Below are positions 25,241 through 35,020 of a stretch of 64,000 bases of DNA, piece after piece; within the stretch, counting starts at the first letter, position 1, and every line of letters starts with the position of its first letter. A program made the translations under genes and the position numbers. Source of the stretch: BA4 sp044376575 (GTDB lineage: Bacteria; Bacteroidota; Bacteroidia; CAIKAF01). The DNA lies in the NCBI GenBank assembly GCA_044376575.1, contig JBILKR010000012.1, forward strand, positions 1-64,000, written 5' to 3'. The notes under the pieces are model-generated. The model saw nothing but the letters and a program-made list of their open reading frames with translations, made no database searches and was not told the DNA's origin.

Positions 25241-26159
25241 AGAGGTCTCGCAAGAAGGCGAATATCATGTGCCCGTTCTTTTATATGCATCAGTTGATCA
25301 TTTGGTTTCAAACACCGCCGGTATTTATATCGATTTGACTTACGGAGGCGGAGGACATTCCAAAGAAATTCTGAATCGGTTGGATAGCAATGCAAAGTTG
25401 ATTGCGTTCGACCAGGATGAAGATGCGATAAAAAATAAAATTGATGATGATAGATTGATTTTAATAAAAAGCAATTTCAGGTTCTTTGAAAATCATATTA
25501 GGTATTTGGGAATTGATAAGGTAGATGGAATTATAGCTGATCTCGGCGTTTCTTCTCATCAGTTTGATAAGCCGGAGCGTGGTTTCTCAGTTCGTTATGA
25601 TGAGCCTCTCGATATGCGAATGGATACATCGCAAAAACTTTCCGCATATCAGGTATTCAATGAATATAGTGAAGAGAACTTATCACGCGTATTTTATCTG
25701 TATGGAGAATTACGCAATGCAAAACTGATCGCATCTAAAATTATTGATTTTAGAAAAAACCAATCCATAGTTACTACGGATGATCTTAAATCTGCATTGA
25801 AGAATATTGTGAAACCGCCTTTTGAAAAAGATATGCTCGTGCTTATTTTCCAATCTGTTCGCATTGAAGTAAATCACGAATTAGATGCACTGAAAGATAT
25901 GTTGATTCAGGCTGCGTCGGTTTTAAAGAAAGATGGAAGACTTGTAATTATTTCTTATCACTCTTTAGAAGACAGACTGGTGAAAAATTATTTCAAGGCC
26001 GGAAATTTTGATGGAATACAACAGAAAGATTTATATGGGAATGTAATTGCGCCATTGCATCCAATGTTTTCTAAACCAATAATACCTGATATGAATGAAA
26101 TTAAAATCAATCCAAGATCACGAAGTGCAAAAATGAGAATAGGTATTAAAAATACTTAG
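25233..26159 (+). CDS. rsmH: 16S rRNA (cytosine1402-N4)-methyltransferase
   Basis: 308 residues. SAM-dependent enzyme that N4-methylates C1402 in the decoding centre of 16S rRNA. YHVPVLL-like start, SAM motif DLTYGGGGHSKEIL, acidic loop FDQDEDA, and the catalytic-region ADLGVSSHQFD with ERGFSVRYDEPLDMRMD are all typical. The helical insertion and the C-terminal ISYHSLEDRLVKNYF and NPRSRSAKMRIG motifs are present. Second gene of the dcw operon, overlapping mraZ by 8 bp. Confidence 0.97.
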   Translation: MNREVSQEGEYHVPVLLYASVDHLVSNTAGIYIDLTYGGGGHSKEILNRLDSNAKLIAFDQDEDAIKNKIDDDRLILIKSNFRFFENHIRYLGIDKVDGIIADLGVSSHQFDKPERGFSVRYDEPLDMRMDTSQKLSAYQVFNEYSEENLSRVFYLYGELRNAKLIASKIIDFRKNQSIVTTDDLKSALKNIVKPPFEKDMLVLIFQSVRIEVNHELDALKDMLIQAASVLKKDGRLVIISYHSLEDRLVKNYFKAGNFDGIQQKDLYGNVIAPLHPMFSKPIIPDMNEIKINPRSRSAKMRIGIKNT

Positions 26160-26166
26160 TGTATAA

Positions 26167-26553
26167 ATGACAATTATAAAAGAAGAAAATATTACTACTG
26201 ATCATCAAAAATCCATTAAAAAAGGATTTTCGGTGATGCAAATATTAAAGGGAGAGTTCTTGCAAAAGGACTATTTCCTGAAAAATCTGCCTTTCTTGTT
26301 TTATGTAGCATTTCTTCTTACCATCTACATTGCCAACGTGTATTATGCTGAAAATAAAATCAGAGAGATTGCATTATCAGAAGATAAAATTAAAGAGCTA
26401 CACTCAAATTATATCACTGTAAAAGCTCAACTTACAAATCAATGTAAAGAGCATCAGCTCGACACTTTGCTTGTTTCAAAAGGAGTTAAAATATCAACGA
26501 TTCCTCCGAAAACTATATCAGTTGAAACCAACGAATTAAAAGAGATTTACTGA
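26167..26553 (+). CDS. ftsL: FtsL-like cell division protein
   Basis: 128 residues. Cytoplasmic N-terminus of about 38 residues, one membrane helix (about 42-60, NLPFLFYVAFLLTIYIANVYY) and a periplasmic coiled coil (about 62-100). This is the bitopic topology of FtsL, which with FtsB and FtsQ activates FtsWI at the septum. Sequence conservation of FtsL is low, and the call rests on topology and position between rsmH and ftsI, the standard place. One base separates its stop from the TTG start of ftsI. Confidence 0.85.
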   Translation: MTIIKEENITTDHQKSIKKGFSVMQILKGEFLQKDYFLKNLPFLFYVAFLLTIYIANVYYAENKIREIALSEDKIKELHSNYITVKAQLTNQCKEHQLDTLLVSKGVKISTIPPKTISVETNELKEIY

Positions 26554-26554
26554 A

Positions 26555-28660
26555 TTGGAACAGAAAAAAGACATATTGTGGCGAATCTACCTCATTTATT
26601 TTTTGATGGTAGTTTTTGGTGTATTTATAATGTATAAGATTATCCATATTCAATATGTTGAGGGTGATAAGTGGAGAGAAATGGCAAAAGAAATTTCTAC
26701 TAAAGTAACCAAAGTAAAAGCAGTTAGGGGTAATATTTTAGCGAGTGATTTAAGCTTTCTTGCTGTTTCCATTCCTGTATATGAACTTCGAATGGATCCT
26801 TTGGCAGAAGCCATTACCAAAGATATTTTTAATGAACATATAGATTCACTTGCTCATCAGCTTTCAATAATATTTAAAGATAAAACCAAAGAGCAGTACA
26901 AGAAATTAATTGTTAATGCCCGAAAAGAAAAAAACCGCTATTTACTTATTCAAAAAAATGTTTCTGTATCTGATGTGGATAAGGTAATGCGTTTTCCAAT
27001 TTTCAGATTAGGTAAAAACAAAGGTGGACTGATTAAAATATTAAGTTCAAAAAGAATTAAACCCTATGGAAACCTTGCTTCCAGAACTATCGGAAAAGAA
27101 GCCGGAGAGTCTCAGGGTATAGGTATTGAATTTGCATATGATGAATTTCTCCGCGGAGAAGAAGGAATGAGAATCATGGAGAGAATAGGGAGCAACATGT
27201 GGCGTCCTATTGATGCAGAAAATACGATAGAGCCGGTTGATGGTTTTGATGTGTATACGACAATAGATCCCAGAATTCAGGATGTTGCACATTCAGAACT
27301 GGAAAGACAATTGAAAATGCATAATGCAGGTTATGGATGTGTTTTACTTATGGAAGTTAGCACAGGAGATGTAAAAGCTATTGCTAATTTAAAAAAATCA
27401 GAAGACGGCAATTATTATGAAAGTTATAACTATGCCATAGGCGAGGCTACAGAGCCCGGTTCTACTTTTAAATTAGCCACTATTATTTCTTTGCTTGAAG
27501 AAGGATTTATTCAACCTGATGACATGATTGAAACAGGTAATGGAAAGTTGCCAATTTATAATCACGTATTGGAAGATTCGCATGAAGGGGGATACGGAAC
27601 AATTTCTATCCAGAGGGCATTTGAAGTTTCTTCAAATGTAGCAATGGCAAAACTTGTGCAAAAGCATTATGGAAATAACCCCGATCAGTATATCAATTAT
27701 TTGAAAAAATTTCATCTTGACAAGCCACTTGAAATAGGTATTCCCGGAGAAGCAAAACCAAGAATAAAACAAAAAACAGATAAAGACTGGTCAGGACTTA
27801 CTCTCCCCATGATGTCGATTGGTTATGAAAGTTTGATTACTCCTTTACAGATAGCAACATTATACAATGCCATTGCAAATAATGGTAAAATGATGCGCCC
27901 GCGATTTGTATATGAAATAAGATCAAGAGGGTCCGTTATCAAACAGTTCCCAACATCGGTTCTTGAAGAAAAAATTTGTTCGGAACAAACAGTTAAGGCC
28001 TGCAGAAAAATGATGGAAGGAGTTGTATTAAATGGAACTGCAAAAAATTTGAGTAAATCTGTTTATCAAATTGCAGGTAAAACAGGTACTGCTCAAGTAG
28101 CTACCGGAAATAAAGGATATCGATCTCCATCCGGAATTATTTATAAAGCCTCATTCTGTGGATATTTTCCAGCTGATCATCCAAAATATACATGTATTGT
28201 TGTTGTGAATGCACCATCTAATAAAGTGTATTATGGTAACGTTGTTGCTGGTCCAATTTTTAAAGCAGTTGCGGATAAAATTTATGCATCTTCATTTGAT
28301 ATCAATCAGGATTATCACACGAAACAAATAGCTGAAATTAATTTACCAAATGTAATCAATGGTTATGCTGATGATATTAGTTCTCTTCTCCAAGAGTTGA
28401 AAGTGTCTGTAAATAATCAGTCACCTAATGATTTTGTTAAAACTAAAACAGAGGGCAACAAAATTGTTTTTCAAAAACAAAAAATGATTTCACAATCTGT
28501 TCCTGACTTAAAAGGAATGGGTCTGAAAGATGCCATGTATTTGATTGATCAATTGGGCTTGAGGGTAAAAGTAACCGGGAAGGGTATTGTACGTGAGCAA
28601 TCTATTATTCCCGGATCTAATGTGCAGCAAGGTGAAGAAATACATATAAAACTTAGTTAA
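26555..28660 (+). CDS. ftsI: Septal peptidoglycan transpeptidase (penicillin-binding protein 3) with PASTA domain
   Basis: 701 residues. N-terminal membrane helix (about 9-30), PBP dimerisation domain, and transpeptidase domain with the three class B PBP motifs: S303-T-F-K306 (nucleophile Ser), S359-S-N361 and K509-T-G. A PASTA domain closes the protein (about 638-701, VPDLKGMGLKDAMYLI). FtsI cross-links septal peptidoglycan with FtsW. The start is a TTG one base after the ftsL stop. The next in-frame ATG lies inside the membrane helix, so the TTG is very likely right, and the two genes are translationally coupled. Confidence 0.96.
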   Translation: MEQKKDILWRIYLIYFLMVVFGVFIMYKIIHIQYVEGDKWREMAKEISTKVTKVKAVRGNILASDLSFLAVSIPVYELRMDPLAEAITKDIFNEHIDSLAHQLSIIFKDKTKEQYKKLIVNARKEKNRYLLIQKNVSVSDVDKVMRFPIFRLGKNKGGLIKILSSKRIKPYGNLASRTIGKEAGESQGIGIEFAYDEFLRGEEGMRIMERIGSNMWRPIDAENTIEPVDGFDVYTTIDPRIQDVAHSELERQLKMHNAGYGCVLLMEVSTGDVKAIANLKKSEDGNYYESYNYAIGEATEPGSTFKLATIISLLEEGFIQPDDMIETGNGKLPIYNHVLEDSHEGGYGTISIQRAFEVSSNVAMAKLVQKHYGNNPDQYINYLKKFHLDKPLEIGIPGEAKPRIKQKTDKDWSGLTLPMMSIGYESLITPLQIATLYNAIANNGKMMRPRFVYEIRSRGSVIKQFPTSVLEEKICSEQTVKACRKMMEGVVLNGTAKNLSKSVYQIAGKTGTAQVATGNKGYRSPSGIIYKASFCGYFPADHPKYTCIVVVNAPSNKVYYGNVVAGPIFKAVADKIYASSFDINQDYHTKQIAEINLPNVINGYADDISSLLQELKVSVNNQSPNDFVKTKTEGNKIVFQKQKMISQSVPDLKGMGLKDAMYLIDQLGLRVKVTGKGIVREQSIIPGSNVQQGEEIHIKLS

Positions 28661-30132
28661 TGAAGTTGCTAAAGGACATATTGTATAGAGCAGGTATTGA
28701 AGAGGTGATGGGATCTACAAATATTGCCATTGAAAATATTTGTATCGATTCAAGAGAGGTCAGTAAGTTTTCTTTGTATATCGCTATGAAAGGTGCCGCT
28801 TTCGACGGACATGATTTTATTGACCAAGCGATTGAAAATGGTGCGGTGGCTATTCTTTGTGAAAATTATCCTTTACAGCCACGTACTGGTATCTCGTATG
28901 TTAAGGTTAAGGATACGCGTTTTGCATTAGGTAATGTTGCTTCAAATTTTTATGATCATCCTTCATCTAAAATTAAATTAATAGGTGTAACTGGAACTAA
29001 TGGAAAAACAACAGTAGCAACAACCTTATATAATCTCTTTACAAAACTTGGATATAGTTGTGGACTTATTTCTACGGTAAAAAATAAAATTAATCAGGAA
29101 GAGATTGCCGCTACGCATACTACCCCTGATGCAATAAGCCTTAATCGACTTCTTTATCAGATGACTGAAAAAAAGTGTACGTACTGCTTTATGGAGGTGA
29201 GTTCGCATGCCTTGGATCAGGGAAGAGTAGAGGGGATTGAATTTAAGGGGGCTATTTTTACAAATATTACTCATGATCATCTTGATTATCACAAAACTTT
29301 TGATCAGTATATAAAAGCTAAGAAAAAATTATTTGATCAGTTAAAAGAAAATGCGTTTGCACTTGTAAATGCTGATGATAGAAACGGTTCAGTAATGATT
29401 CAGCATTGTAAAGGCAGAGTAAGCACGTATGCAATGAAGTCGTCTGCCGATTTTAAAGTTAAAATCATCGAAAATCAAATCAATGGGCTACATCTGATGA
29501 TTGAAAATACAGATATGTATGCTCGATTTATTGGTGAATTCAATGCATATAATTTACTCAGTGTTTATGGCGCTGCCGTATTACTTGGTCAGGATAAGAT
29601 GAATGTATTAACTACACTCAGCACGCTAACTCCTCCTGACGGACGGTTTGAAATTATTAATGGACACGATGGTATTGTTGCTATTGTTGATTATGCCCAT
29701 ACTCCTGATGCCCTTGAAAATGTTTTAAATACCATTCGTAAAATGGTAGGAACCGGACAGAAAATAATTACAGTTGTTGGTTGTGGCGGAAACAGAGATA
29801 AAGCTAAAAGACCAGTAATGGGAAGGGTTGCTGCCGGTATTTCTGATAAGGTCATTTTTACCTCTGATAATCCTAGGAATGAAGATCCTGATGAAATTAT
29901 CACTGAAATGAAAAAGGATTTGGATATAGCCGAGGCAATAAAAGTAGCAAGTATTACAGACAGAAGAGATGCTATTCATGCTGCCTGTAGAATTGCTGAA
30001 CCGAATGATGTGATATTAATTGCAGGAAAAGGGCACGAGAAATACCAGGAGGTAAATGGGGTGAAGAGTCCATTTGATGATGTTGAAGAGGTTATTAAAG
30101 CTTTGCAAATAATTAAAAAAGATAAAGTATAG
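28660..30132 (+). CDS. murE: UDP-MurNAc-tripeptide synthetase (meso-DAP adding)
   Basis: 490 residues, three-domain Mur ligase. ATP-binding loop VTGTNGKTTVATTL, substrate segment THTTPDA and the central EVSSHALDQGR block. The amino-acid selector motif is DNPR at D403-R406, the signature of meso-diaminopimelate addition. The peptidoglycan is therefore predicted to be the DAP type common in Gram-negative bacteria. Starts at the last base of the ftsI stop (1-bp overlap), in the dcw operon. murF does not follow it, unlike in Proteobacteria, which is normal for Bacteroidota. Confidence 0.97.
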   Translation: MKLLKDILYRAGIEEVMGSTNIAIENICIDSREVSKFSLYIAMKGAAFDGHDFIDQAIENGAVAILCENYPLQPRTGISYVKVKDTRFALGNVASNFYDHPSSKIKLIGVTGTNGKTTVATTLYNLFTKLGYSCGLISTVKNKINQEEIAATHTTPDAISLNRLLYQMTEKKCTYCFMEVSSHALDQGRVEGIEFKGAIFTNITHDHLDYHKTFDQYIKAKKKLFDQLKENAFALVNADDRNGSVMIQHCKGRVSTYAMKSSADFKVKIIENQINGLHLMIENTDMYARFIGEFNAYNLLSVYGAAVLLGQDKMNVLTTLSTLTPPDGRFEIINGHDGIVAIVDYAHTPDALENVLNTIRKMVGTGQKIITVVGCGGNRDKAKRPVMGRVAAGISDKVIFTSDNPRNEDPDEIITEMKKDLDIAEAIKVASITDRRDAIHAACRIAEPNDVILIAGKGHEKYQEVNGVKSPFDDVEEVIKALQIIKKDKV

Positions 30133-30134
30133 TC

Positions 30135-31394
30135 ATGCTGTATTACGTTTTTGAATATTTACATTCATTAGCAGTTCCGGGAGCGGGAGTGTTTCAATAC
30201 ATTTCTTTCAGGGCGGGTATGGCCATTATTTTTTCTTTATTAATCTCTGCTGTGTTTGGAAAAAAAATTATCCAAATGCTTCAATTGAAACAGGTTGGAG
30301 AAATAGTAAGAGACTTGGGGCTAGAAGGTCAATTGTCTAAACAGGGAACCCCTACAATGGGAGGTTTGATTATTCTCGCGGCTATTTTAATTCCTACAAT
30401 ATTATTTGCAAAACTTCATAATATCTATATCATATTAATGATTTTCTCTACCCTGGGGTTAGGATTCATAGGTTTTCTGGATGATTATATAAAAGTGTTC
30501 AGAAAAAATAAACAGGGCTTGGCTGGTAGATTTAAGATTATTGGTCAGGTTATTATCGGTCTGAGTGTTGGAGTTACACTTTATTTTCATGAAGATGTAA
30601 GGGTAAGAAATTTTTCAAATAATAATTCAATCGTATCTGAATTTGATGCTGAATCTGTTTCTGAATCTGTTTCTGAATCTAAACAGACCTCAGTTATTGA
30701 TCATACAGATGTGAAGTCAACAGAAACAACGCTACCTTTTATAAAAAATCATGAGTTTGATTATAGCAGATTACTTTGGTTCTTGGGTGAAGATGCTAAA
30801 AAATATGCATGGCTAATATTTATACCTGTTGTCATATTTGTGATTACAGCTGTTTCAAATGGAGCGAATATGACAGACGGGCTCGATGGTTTAGCAACTG
30901 GAACCTCCGCAATTATTGGTATCACACTTGCCATTTTCGCTTACGTAAGTGGCAATAGTTTTTTTGCTGATTATTTAAATATCATGTTCATTCCTGATTC
31001 GGGTGAACTGGTAATTTTTAGTGCTGCATTTGTTGGTGCATGTATTGGTTTCCTTTGGTATAATGCATTCCCTGCACAGGTATTTATGGGGGACACAGGA
31101 TCACTGTCATTGGGAGGAATTATTGCTGTGCTGGCAATTGCAATTCGAAAAGAATTATTGCTTCCTGTTCTTTGTGGAATTTTTCTCATTGAAAATTTAT
31201 CTGTGATGATTCAAGTGGGATATTTTAAATACACAAAAAAGAAATTCGGAGAAGGCAAAAGGTTTTTTAAAATGGCACCCCTACATCATCATTTTCAAAA
31301 ACAAAATATTCATGAAGCGAAAATTGTTGCACGCTTTTGGATTATCGGAATCATGTTGGCTGTATTCACCATTATTACCCTAAAACTACGCTAG
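30135..31394 (+). CDS. mraY: Phospho-N-acetylmuramoyl-pentapeptide transferase
   Basis: 419 residues, about ten membrane helices. It transfers phospho-MurNAc-pentapeptide from UDP to undecaprenyl phosphate, making lipid I. Signatures: GTPTMGGLII, LGFIGFLDDYIKV (catalytic DD), NGANMTDGLDGLATG and MGDTGSLSLGG, then APLHHHFQ with the conserved triple His. It is longer than the E. coli enzyme because of an insert of about 60 residues (about 155-215) between membrane helices. That insert contains a serine/glutamate repeat (ESVSESVSES at 173-182) encoded by a 12-bp tandem repeat. Inserts at this place are common in Bacteroidota MraY. 2-bp gaps flank it in the operon. Confidence 0.97.
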   Translation: MLYYVFEYLHSLAVPGAGVFQYISFRAGMAIIFSLLISAVFGKKIIQMLQLKQVGEIVRDLGLEGQLSKQGTPTMGGLIILAAILIPTILFAKLHNIYIILMIFSTLGLGFIGFLDDYIKVFRKNKQGLAGRFKIIGQVIIGLSVGVTLYFHEDVRVRNFSNNNSIVSEFDAESVSESVSESKQTSVIDHTDVKSTETTLPFIKNHEFDYSRLLWFLGEDAKKYAWLIFIPVVIFVITAVSNGANMTDGLDGLATGTSAIIGITLAIFAYVSGNSFFADYLNIMFIPDSGELVIFSAAFVGACIGFLWYNAFPAQVFMGDTGSLSLGGIIAVLAIAIRKELLLPVLCGIFLIENLSVMIQVGYFKYTKKKFGEGKRFFKMAPLHHHFQKQNIHEAKIVARFWIIGIMLAVFTIITLKLR

Positions 31395-31395
31395 C

Positions 31396-32739
31396 ATGAA
31401 AAAACGAATTGTTGTTATAGGAGGAGGCGAAAGCGGTGTAGGTGCAGCAGTATTGGCATCTGTGAAGGGATTCGAAGTTTTTTTAAGTGATGCAGGAACA
31501 CTTAAAGAAAAATATATTCAACAATTAAATGCTTATCATATTCCTTTTGAATCAGGAAAACATTCGGAAGAATTAATATTAAACGCTCATGAAGTTATTA
31601 AAAGTCCGGGTGTTCCGTATAAAACTGAAATCATTAAAAAACTTACTGAAAAAGGAATTCCTGTAATTTCAGAAATTGAATTTGCATCACGTTATACACA
31701 ATCTAAAATTATTGGCATAACAGGAACAAATGGTAAAACAACAACTACTTCATTAATTTATCATCTATTAAAGAAAGGCGGTAAAGATGTTGTTATTGCC
31801 GGGAATATAGGTAATAGTTTTGCCATGGAAGTGGCAGTATCTTCAAATGATCCTGAATATTATGTATTGGAATTAAGTAGTTTCCAGCTCGACGGAACTA
31901 CAAACTTCAGACCTCATATAGCGGTATTAACGAACATAACTCCAGATCATCTGGATCGCTATGAATATCAAATGCAATTATATGTAAATGCAAAATTTAA
32001 TATTACAAATGCACAGCAGCCTGATGACTATTTCATTTTCTGTTTTGATGATGAAATCGTACGCAATGAAGTTTTGAAAAGAAATATTCAGGCACAGCTC
32101 ATGCCCTTCTCAATTCAGCAACAAGAAAATCAAACAGCTTACATATCCGATCAATCAATCATTATTAACCTCAAAAACGACAAAACCGAAATGTTTATCA
32201 ATGAACTAGCATTACAAGGAAAACACAATCTCTACAATTCTATGGCCGCAGCAATCGCCGCAAGATTATCAGAGGTTAGAAAAGAAGCCATCAGAGAATC
32301 ATTGGCTGATTTTGAAAGTATCGAACACAGACTTGAATTTGTTGGCCGTGTTAAAGGAATCGATTTTATTAACGATTCAAAGGCAACGAATGTAAATTCT
32401 GTATGGTATGCACTTGAGTGCATGAACAATCCGGTGATTTGGATTGTAGGTGGAATTGATAAAGGGAATGATTATAATATGCTGAAACCTTTGGTAAAGG
32501 AAAAAGTGAAAGCAATCATTTGCCTGGGAAAAGACAATAAAAAAATTACTGATGTATTCGGAGATGTTGTTGAAACCATAGTTGAAACCAATAATATGGC
32601 AGATGCTGTTAAAGCAGGCTATTATCTGGGAAAAAAAGGTGACGTGGTTTTACTTTCTCCTGCTTGTGCAAGTTTTGATTTATTTGAAAACTACGAGGAG
32701 CGCGGACAACAATTCAAACATTTTGTAAGAGAGCTGTAA
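31396..32739 (+). CDS. murD: UDP-MurNAc-L-alanine:D-glutamate ligase
   Basis: 447 residues, three-domain Mur ligase. N-terminal Rossmann-type UDP-binding domain (RIVVIGGGESGVGAAVLA), ATP loop GITGTNGKTTTTSL, central LELSSFQLDG and TNITPDHLDRY, and C-terminal FINDSKATNVNSVWYAL and LLSPACASFDLFENYEERG. It adds D-glutamate to UDP-MurNAc-L-Ala in the cytoplasm. Operon position between mraY and ftsW is standard. Confidence 0.97.
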   Translation: MKKRIVVIGGGESGVGAAVLASVKGFEVFLSDAGTLKEKYIQQLNAYHIPFESGKHSEELILNAHEVIKSPGVPYKTEIIKKLTEKGIPVISEIEFASRYTQSKIIGITGTNGKTTTTSLIYHLLKKGGKDVVIAGNIGNSFAMEVAVSSNDPEYYVLELSSFQLDGTTNFRPHIAVLTNITPDHLDRYEYQMQLYVNAKFNITNAQQPDDYFIFCFDDEIVRNEVLKRNIQAQLMPFSIQQQENQTAYISDQSIIINLKNDKTEMFINELALQGKHNLYNSMAAAIAARLSEVRKEAIRESLADFESIEHRLEFVGRVKGIDFINDSKATNVNSVWYALECMNNPVIWIVGGIDKGNDYNMLKPLVKEKVKAIICLGKDNKKITDVFGDVVETIVETNNMADAVKAGYYLGKKGDVVLLSPACASFDLFENYEERGQQFKHFVREL

Positions 32740-32742
32740 TAG

Positions 32743-33933
32743 ATGTCTTTGCTAACTAAATATCTTAAAGGTGATCGTGTGATCTGGATGTTAGTCCTGA
32801 TCATTTCGATTTATTCTTTATTGTCTGTATATAGTACGGCAGGTCAGTTAGCATTCAAATACAAACAAGGAAATACAGAATACTATCTTATCCAACGTTT
32901 CGTAATGCTGGCGTTGGGATTTGCAATCATGTATTTTGCTCATCGTATAAAATACACTGTATTTTCAAAACTGTCATTGATTGGATTAATTATAACTGTT
33001 CCCCTTTTGTTTATCACCTTATTTATGGGAACAAACTTAAACTCAGCCTCACGCTGGTTGATGATACCCATACTTGAAGTCAGCTTTCAGACCAGTGATT
33101 TGGCAAAACTCGTCTTGATCACATTTGTAGCCAGAATGCTGGCGAAAAATCAGGATAAAATCAAAGATTTCAAATTTGGATTTTTACCCATAGCTGTTCC
33201 TGTCGGATTAGTTTGCCTGTTGATTTTACCGGCCAACTTTTCAACGGCAGCTATGCTATTCCTGATTTGTGTAGTGTTGATGTTTATCGGTAGAATTGAT
33301 ATTAAACACATCGGTATCTTTATTGGTACTGCAATTGCAGGATTCGGCTTCCTGATTCTATTGTCGCTTGCAGCACCAAGTTTATTACCCCGTATCGATA
33401 CATGGAAAAACAGAATAATAACATTTGCAGGTGGTGAACAGGAAGCAACAAACGAAGGCGAAAAAACTGAAATAAAAAATGAAAAATATCAGTCAGATCT
33501 CGCAAAAATGGCCATTGCTCAAGGAGGTTTTCTCGGAACAGGTCCTGGTAATAATGTAAATAAATATAGGCTTCCACAAGGATATTCGGATTTTATTTAT
33601 GCAATGATTATCGGTGAGTACGGCTCTGTTTTTGGAGGCTTTTTTATTTTATTATGCTACCTGATTTTATTATACAGATCAATTCGTATCGCCACAAAAA
33701 GTGAATATGAATTTGCTACTTTTTTAGCTATAGGCCTTTCATTAAGCCTCGTAATACAGGCATTTATAAATATGAGCGTAGCTGTTGGAATATTTCCCGT
33801 TACGGGTCAACCTCTTCCTATGGTAAGTATGGGAGGAACATCTACGTTATTTACAGGATTAACTATTGGAATAATACTTAGTGTTAGCAGAACACTTAAT
33901 GAAGAAGAAATAAATAATAATGTCATTGAATAG
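32743..33933 (+). CDS. ftsW: Septal peptidoglycan polymerase FtsW (SEDS family)
   Basis: 396 residues, about ten membrane helices. SEDS glycosyltransferase that polymerises lipid II at the septum together with FtsI. Recognisable segments: LSVYSTAGQLAF in the first helix pair, ASRWLMIPILEVSFQTSDLAKL with the conserved catalytic-region Asp, GFLGTGPGNNVNKYRLPQGYSDFIYAMIIGE in the large loop, and the end FPVTGQPLPMVSMGGTS. The loop between (ITFAGGEQEATNEGEKTE) is acidic and typical of this phylum. Overlaps murG by 14 bp. Confidence 0.96.
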   Translation: MSLLTKYLKGDRVIWMLVLIISIYSLLSVYSTAGQLAFKYKQGNTEYYLIQRFVMLALGFAIMYFAHRIKYTVFSKLSLIGLIITVPLLFITLFMGTNLNSASRWLMIPILEVSFQTSDLAKLVLITFVARMLAKNQDKIKDFKFGFLPIAVPVGLVCLLILPANFSTAAMLFLICVVLMFIGRIDIKHIGIFIGTAIAGFGFLILLSLAAPSLLPRIDTWKNRIITFAGGEQEATNEGEKTEIKNEKYQSDLAKMAIAQGGFLGTGPGNNVNKYRLPQGYSDFIYAMIIGEYGSVFGGFFILLCYLILLYRSIRIATKSEYEFATFLAIGLSLSLVIQAFINMSVAVGIFPVTGQPLPMVSMGGTSTLFTGLTIGIILSVSRTLNEEEINNNVIE

Positions 33934-35020
33934 AATAATTATAAGCGGAGGTGGCACGGGTGGCCATATTTTTCCTGCAATTGCCATCGCAAATGCAGTG
34001 AAAAATATTTATCCTGCTTCTGAAATTCTGTTTGTAGGTGCATTAGGTAAAATGGAAATGCAAAAAGTTCCTTTAGCCGGTTATAAAATTATAGGTTTAA
34101 ATATTTCCGGTATTCAACGAAAACTCTCATTATCTAATCTTATACTTCCATTTAAACTGATAGGTGCTTTTTATCAGGCAAATAAAATTATTCGACAGTT
34201 TAAACCTGAAGCTGTTGTTGGTGTTGGTGGGTATGCAAGTGCTGCAATGGTATTTATGGCAGGGATAAAAAAAATTCCTGTATTGATACAAGAACAGAAT
34301 TCATTTCCGGGTAAGACAAATATGTTTCTTTCAAGATTTGCAAGTAAAATTTGTGTTGCATATCCGGAGATGAAAAAATATTTCCCTGAACAAAAAATAT
34401 CTCTTACAGGTAATCCTGTCAGACAGGAAATTGAATATTCATCAGTTACACGAAATGAAGCTGTCGATTTTTTTGGATTAGATTATACTAAAAAAATATT
34501 ATTTGTATTTGGCGGCAGTCAGGGTGCAAAATCGATTAATGAGGGTGTGGAAAATGCACTGCCTTTGTTCAAGGATAATAATGTACAGGTAATTTGGCAG
34601 ACGGGCGAATCCTATTATCAGAGAGCAGTTGATGCAATTAGTAAACAGGAATTGAATAATATACGTGCGTTTGCATTCATTGAGAAAATGGATATGGCTT
34701 ATGCAGCAGCCGATCTTGTTGTTTCACGTTCAGGTGCAATGGCCATTGCAGAGATTTGTATCGCAGGCAAGCCTTCTGTATTAATTCCTTTCCCTTTTGC
34801 AGCAGAAGATCATCAAACTAAAAATGCAGAAGTTCTTGTTAGCAATCATGCCGCAATACTGATTAAAAATCACGATGCACCAACTCTTTTAGGAGAAACT
34901 GCACTTTCGTTATTAATTGATGAAACCACCTGCGAGAATATGGTCAAATCTGCGAAAGAACTGGCACATTATAAGTCAGCGCAGTCTATTGTTAAACAAT
35001 TAGAGTCTATCGTTCAATGA
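33920..35020 (+). CDS. murG: UDP-GlcNAc:lipid I N-acetylglucosaminyltransferase
   Basis: 366 residues, GT28 glycosyltransferase on the inner face of the membrane. It makes lipid II from lipid I. N-terminal glycine loop IISGGGTGGHIFPAIAIA, VGVGGYASAAMV, the second Gly-rich loop FVFGGSQGAKSINEG, and the UDP-GlcNAc-binding region DLVVSRSGAMAIAEIC with PSVLIPFPFAAEDHQ and NAEVL. All are family-typical. The ATG lies inside the 3' end of ftsW, and the stop overlaps murC by 4 bp (ATGA), so translation is probably coupled on both sides. Confidence 0.97.
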   Translation: MSLNRIIISGGGTGGHIFPAIAIANAVKNIYPASEILFVGALGKMEMQKVPLAGYKIIGLNISGIQRKLSLSNLILPFKLIGAFYQANKIIRQFKPEAVVGVGGYASAAMVFMAGIKKIPVLIQEQNSFPGKTNMFLSRFASKICVAYPEMKKYFPEQKISLTGNPVRQEIEYSSVTRNEAVDFFGLDYTKKILFVFGGSQGAKSINEGVENALPLFKDNNVQVIWQTGESYYQRAVDAISKQELNNIRAFAFIEKMDMAYAAADLVVSRSGAMAIAEICIAGKPSVLIPFPFAAEDHQTKNAEVLVSNHAAILIKNHDAPTLLGETALSLLIDETTCENMVKSAKELAHYKSAQSIVKQLESIVQ

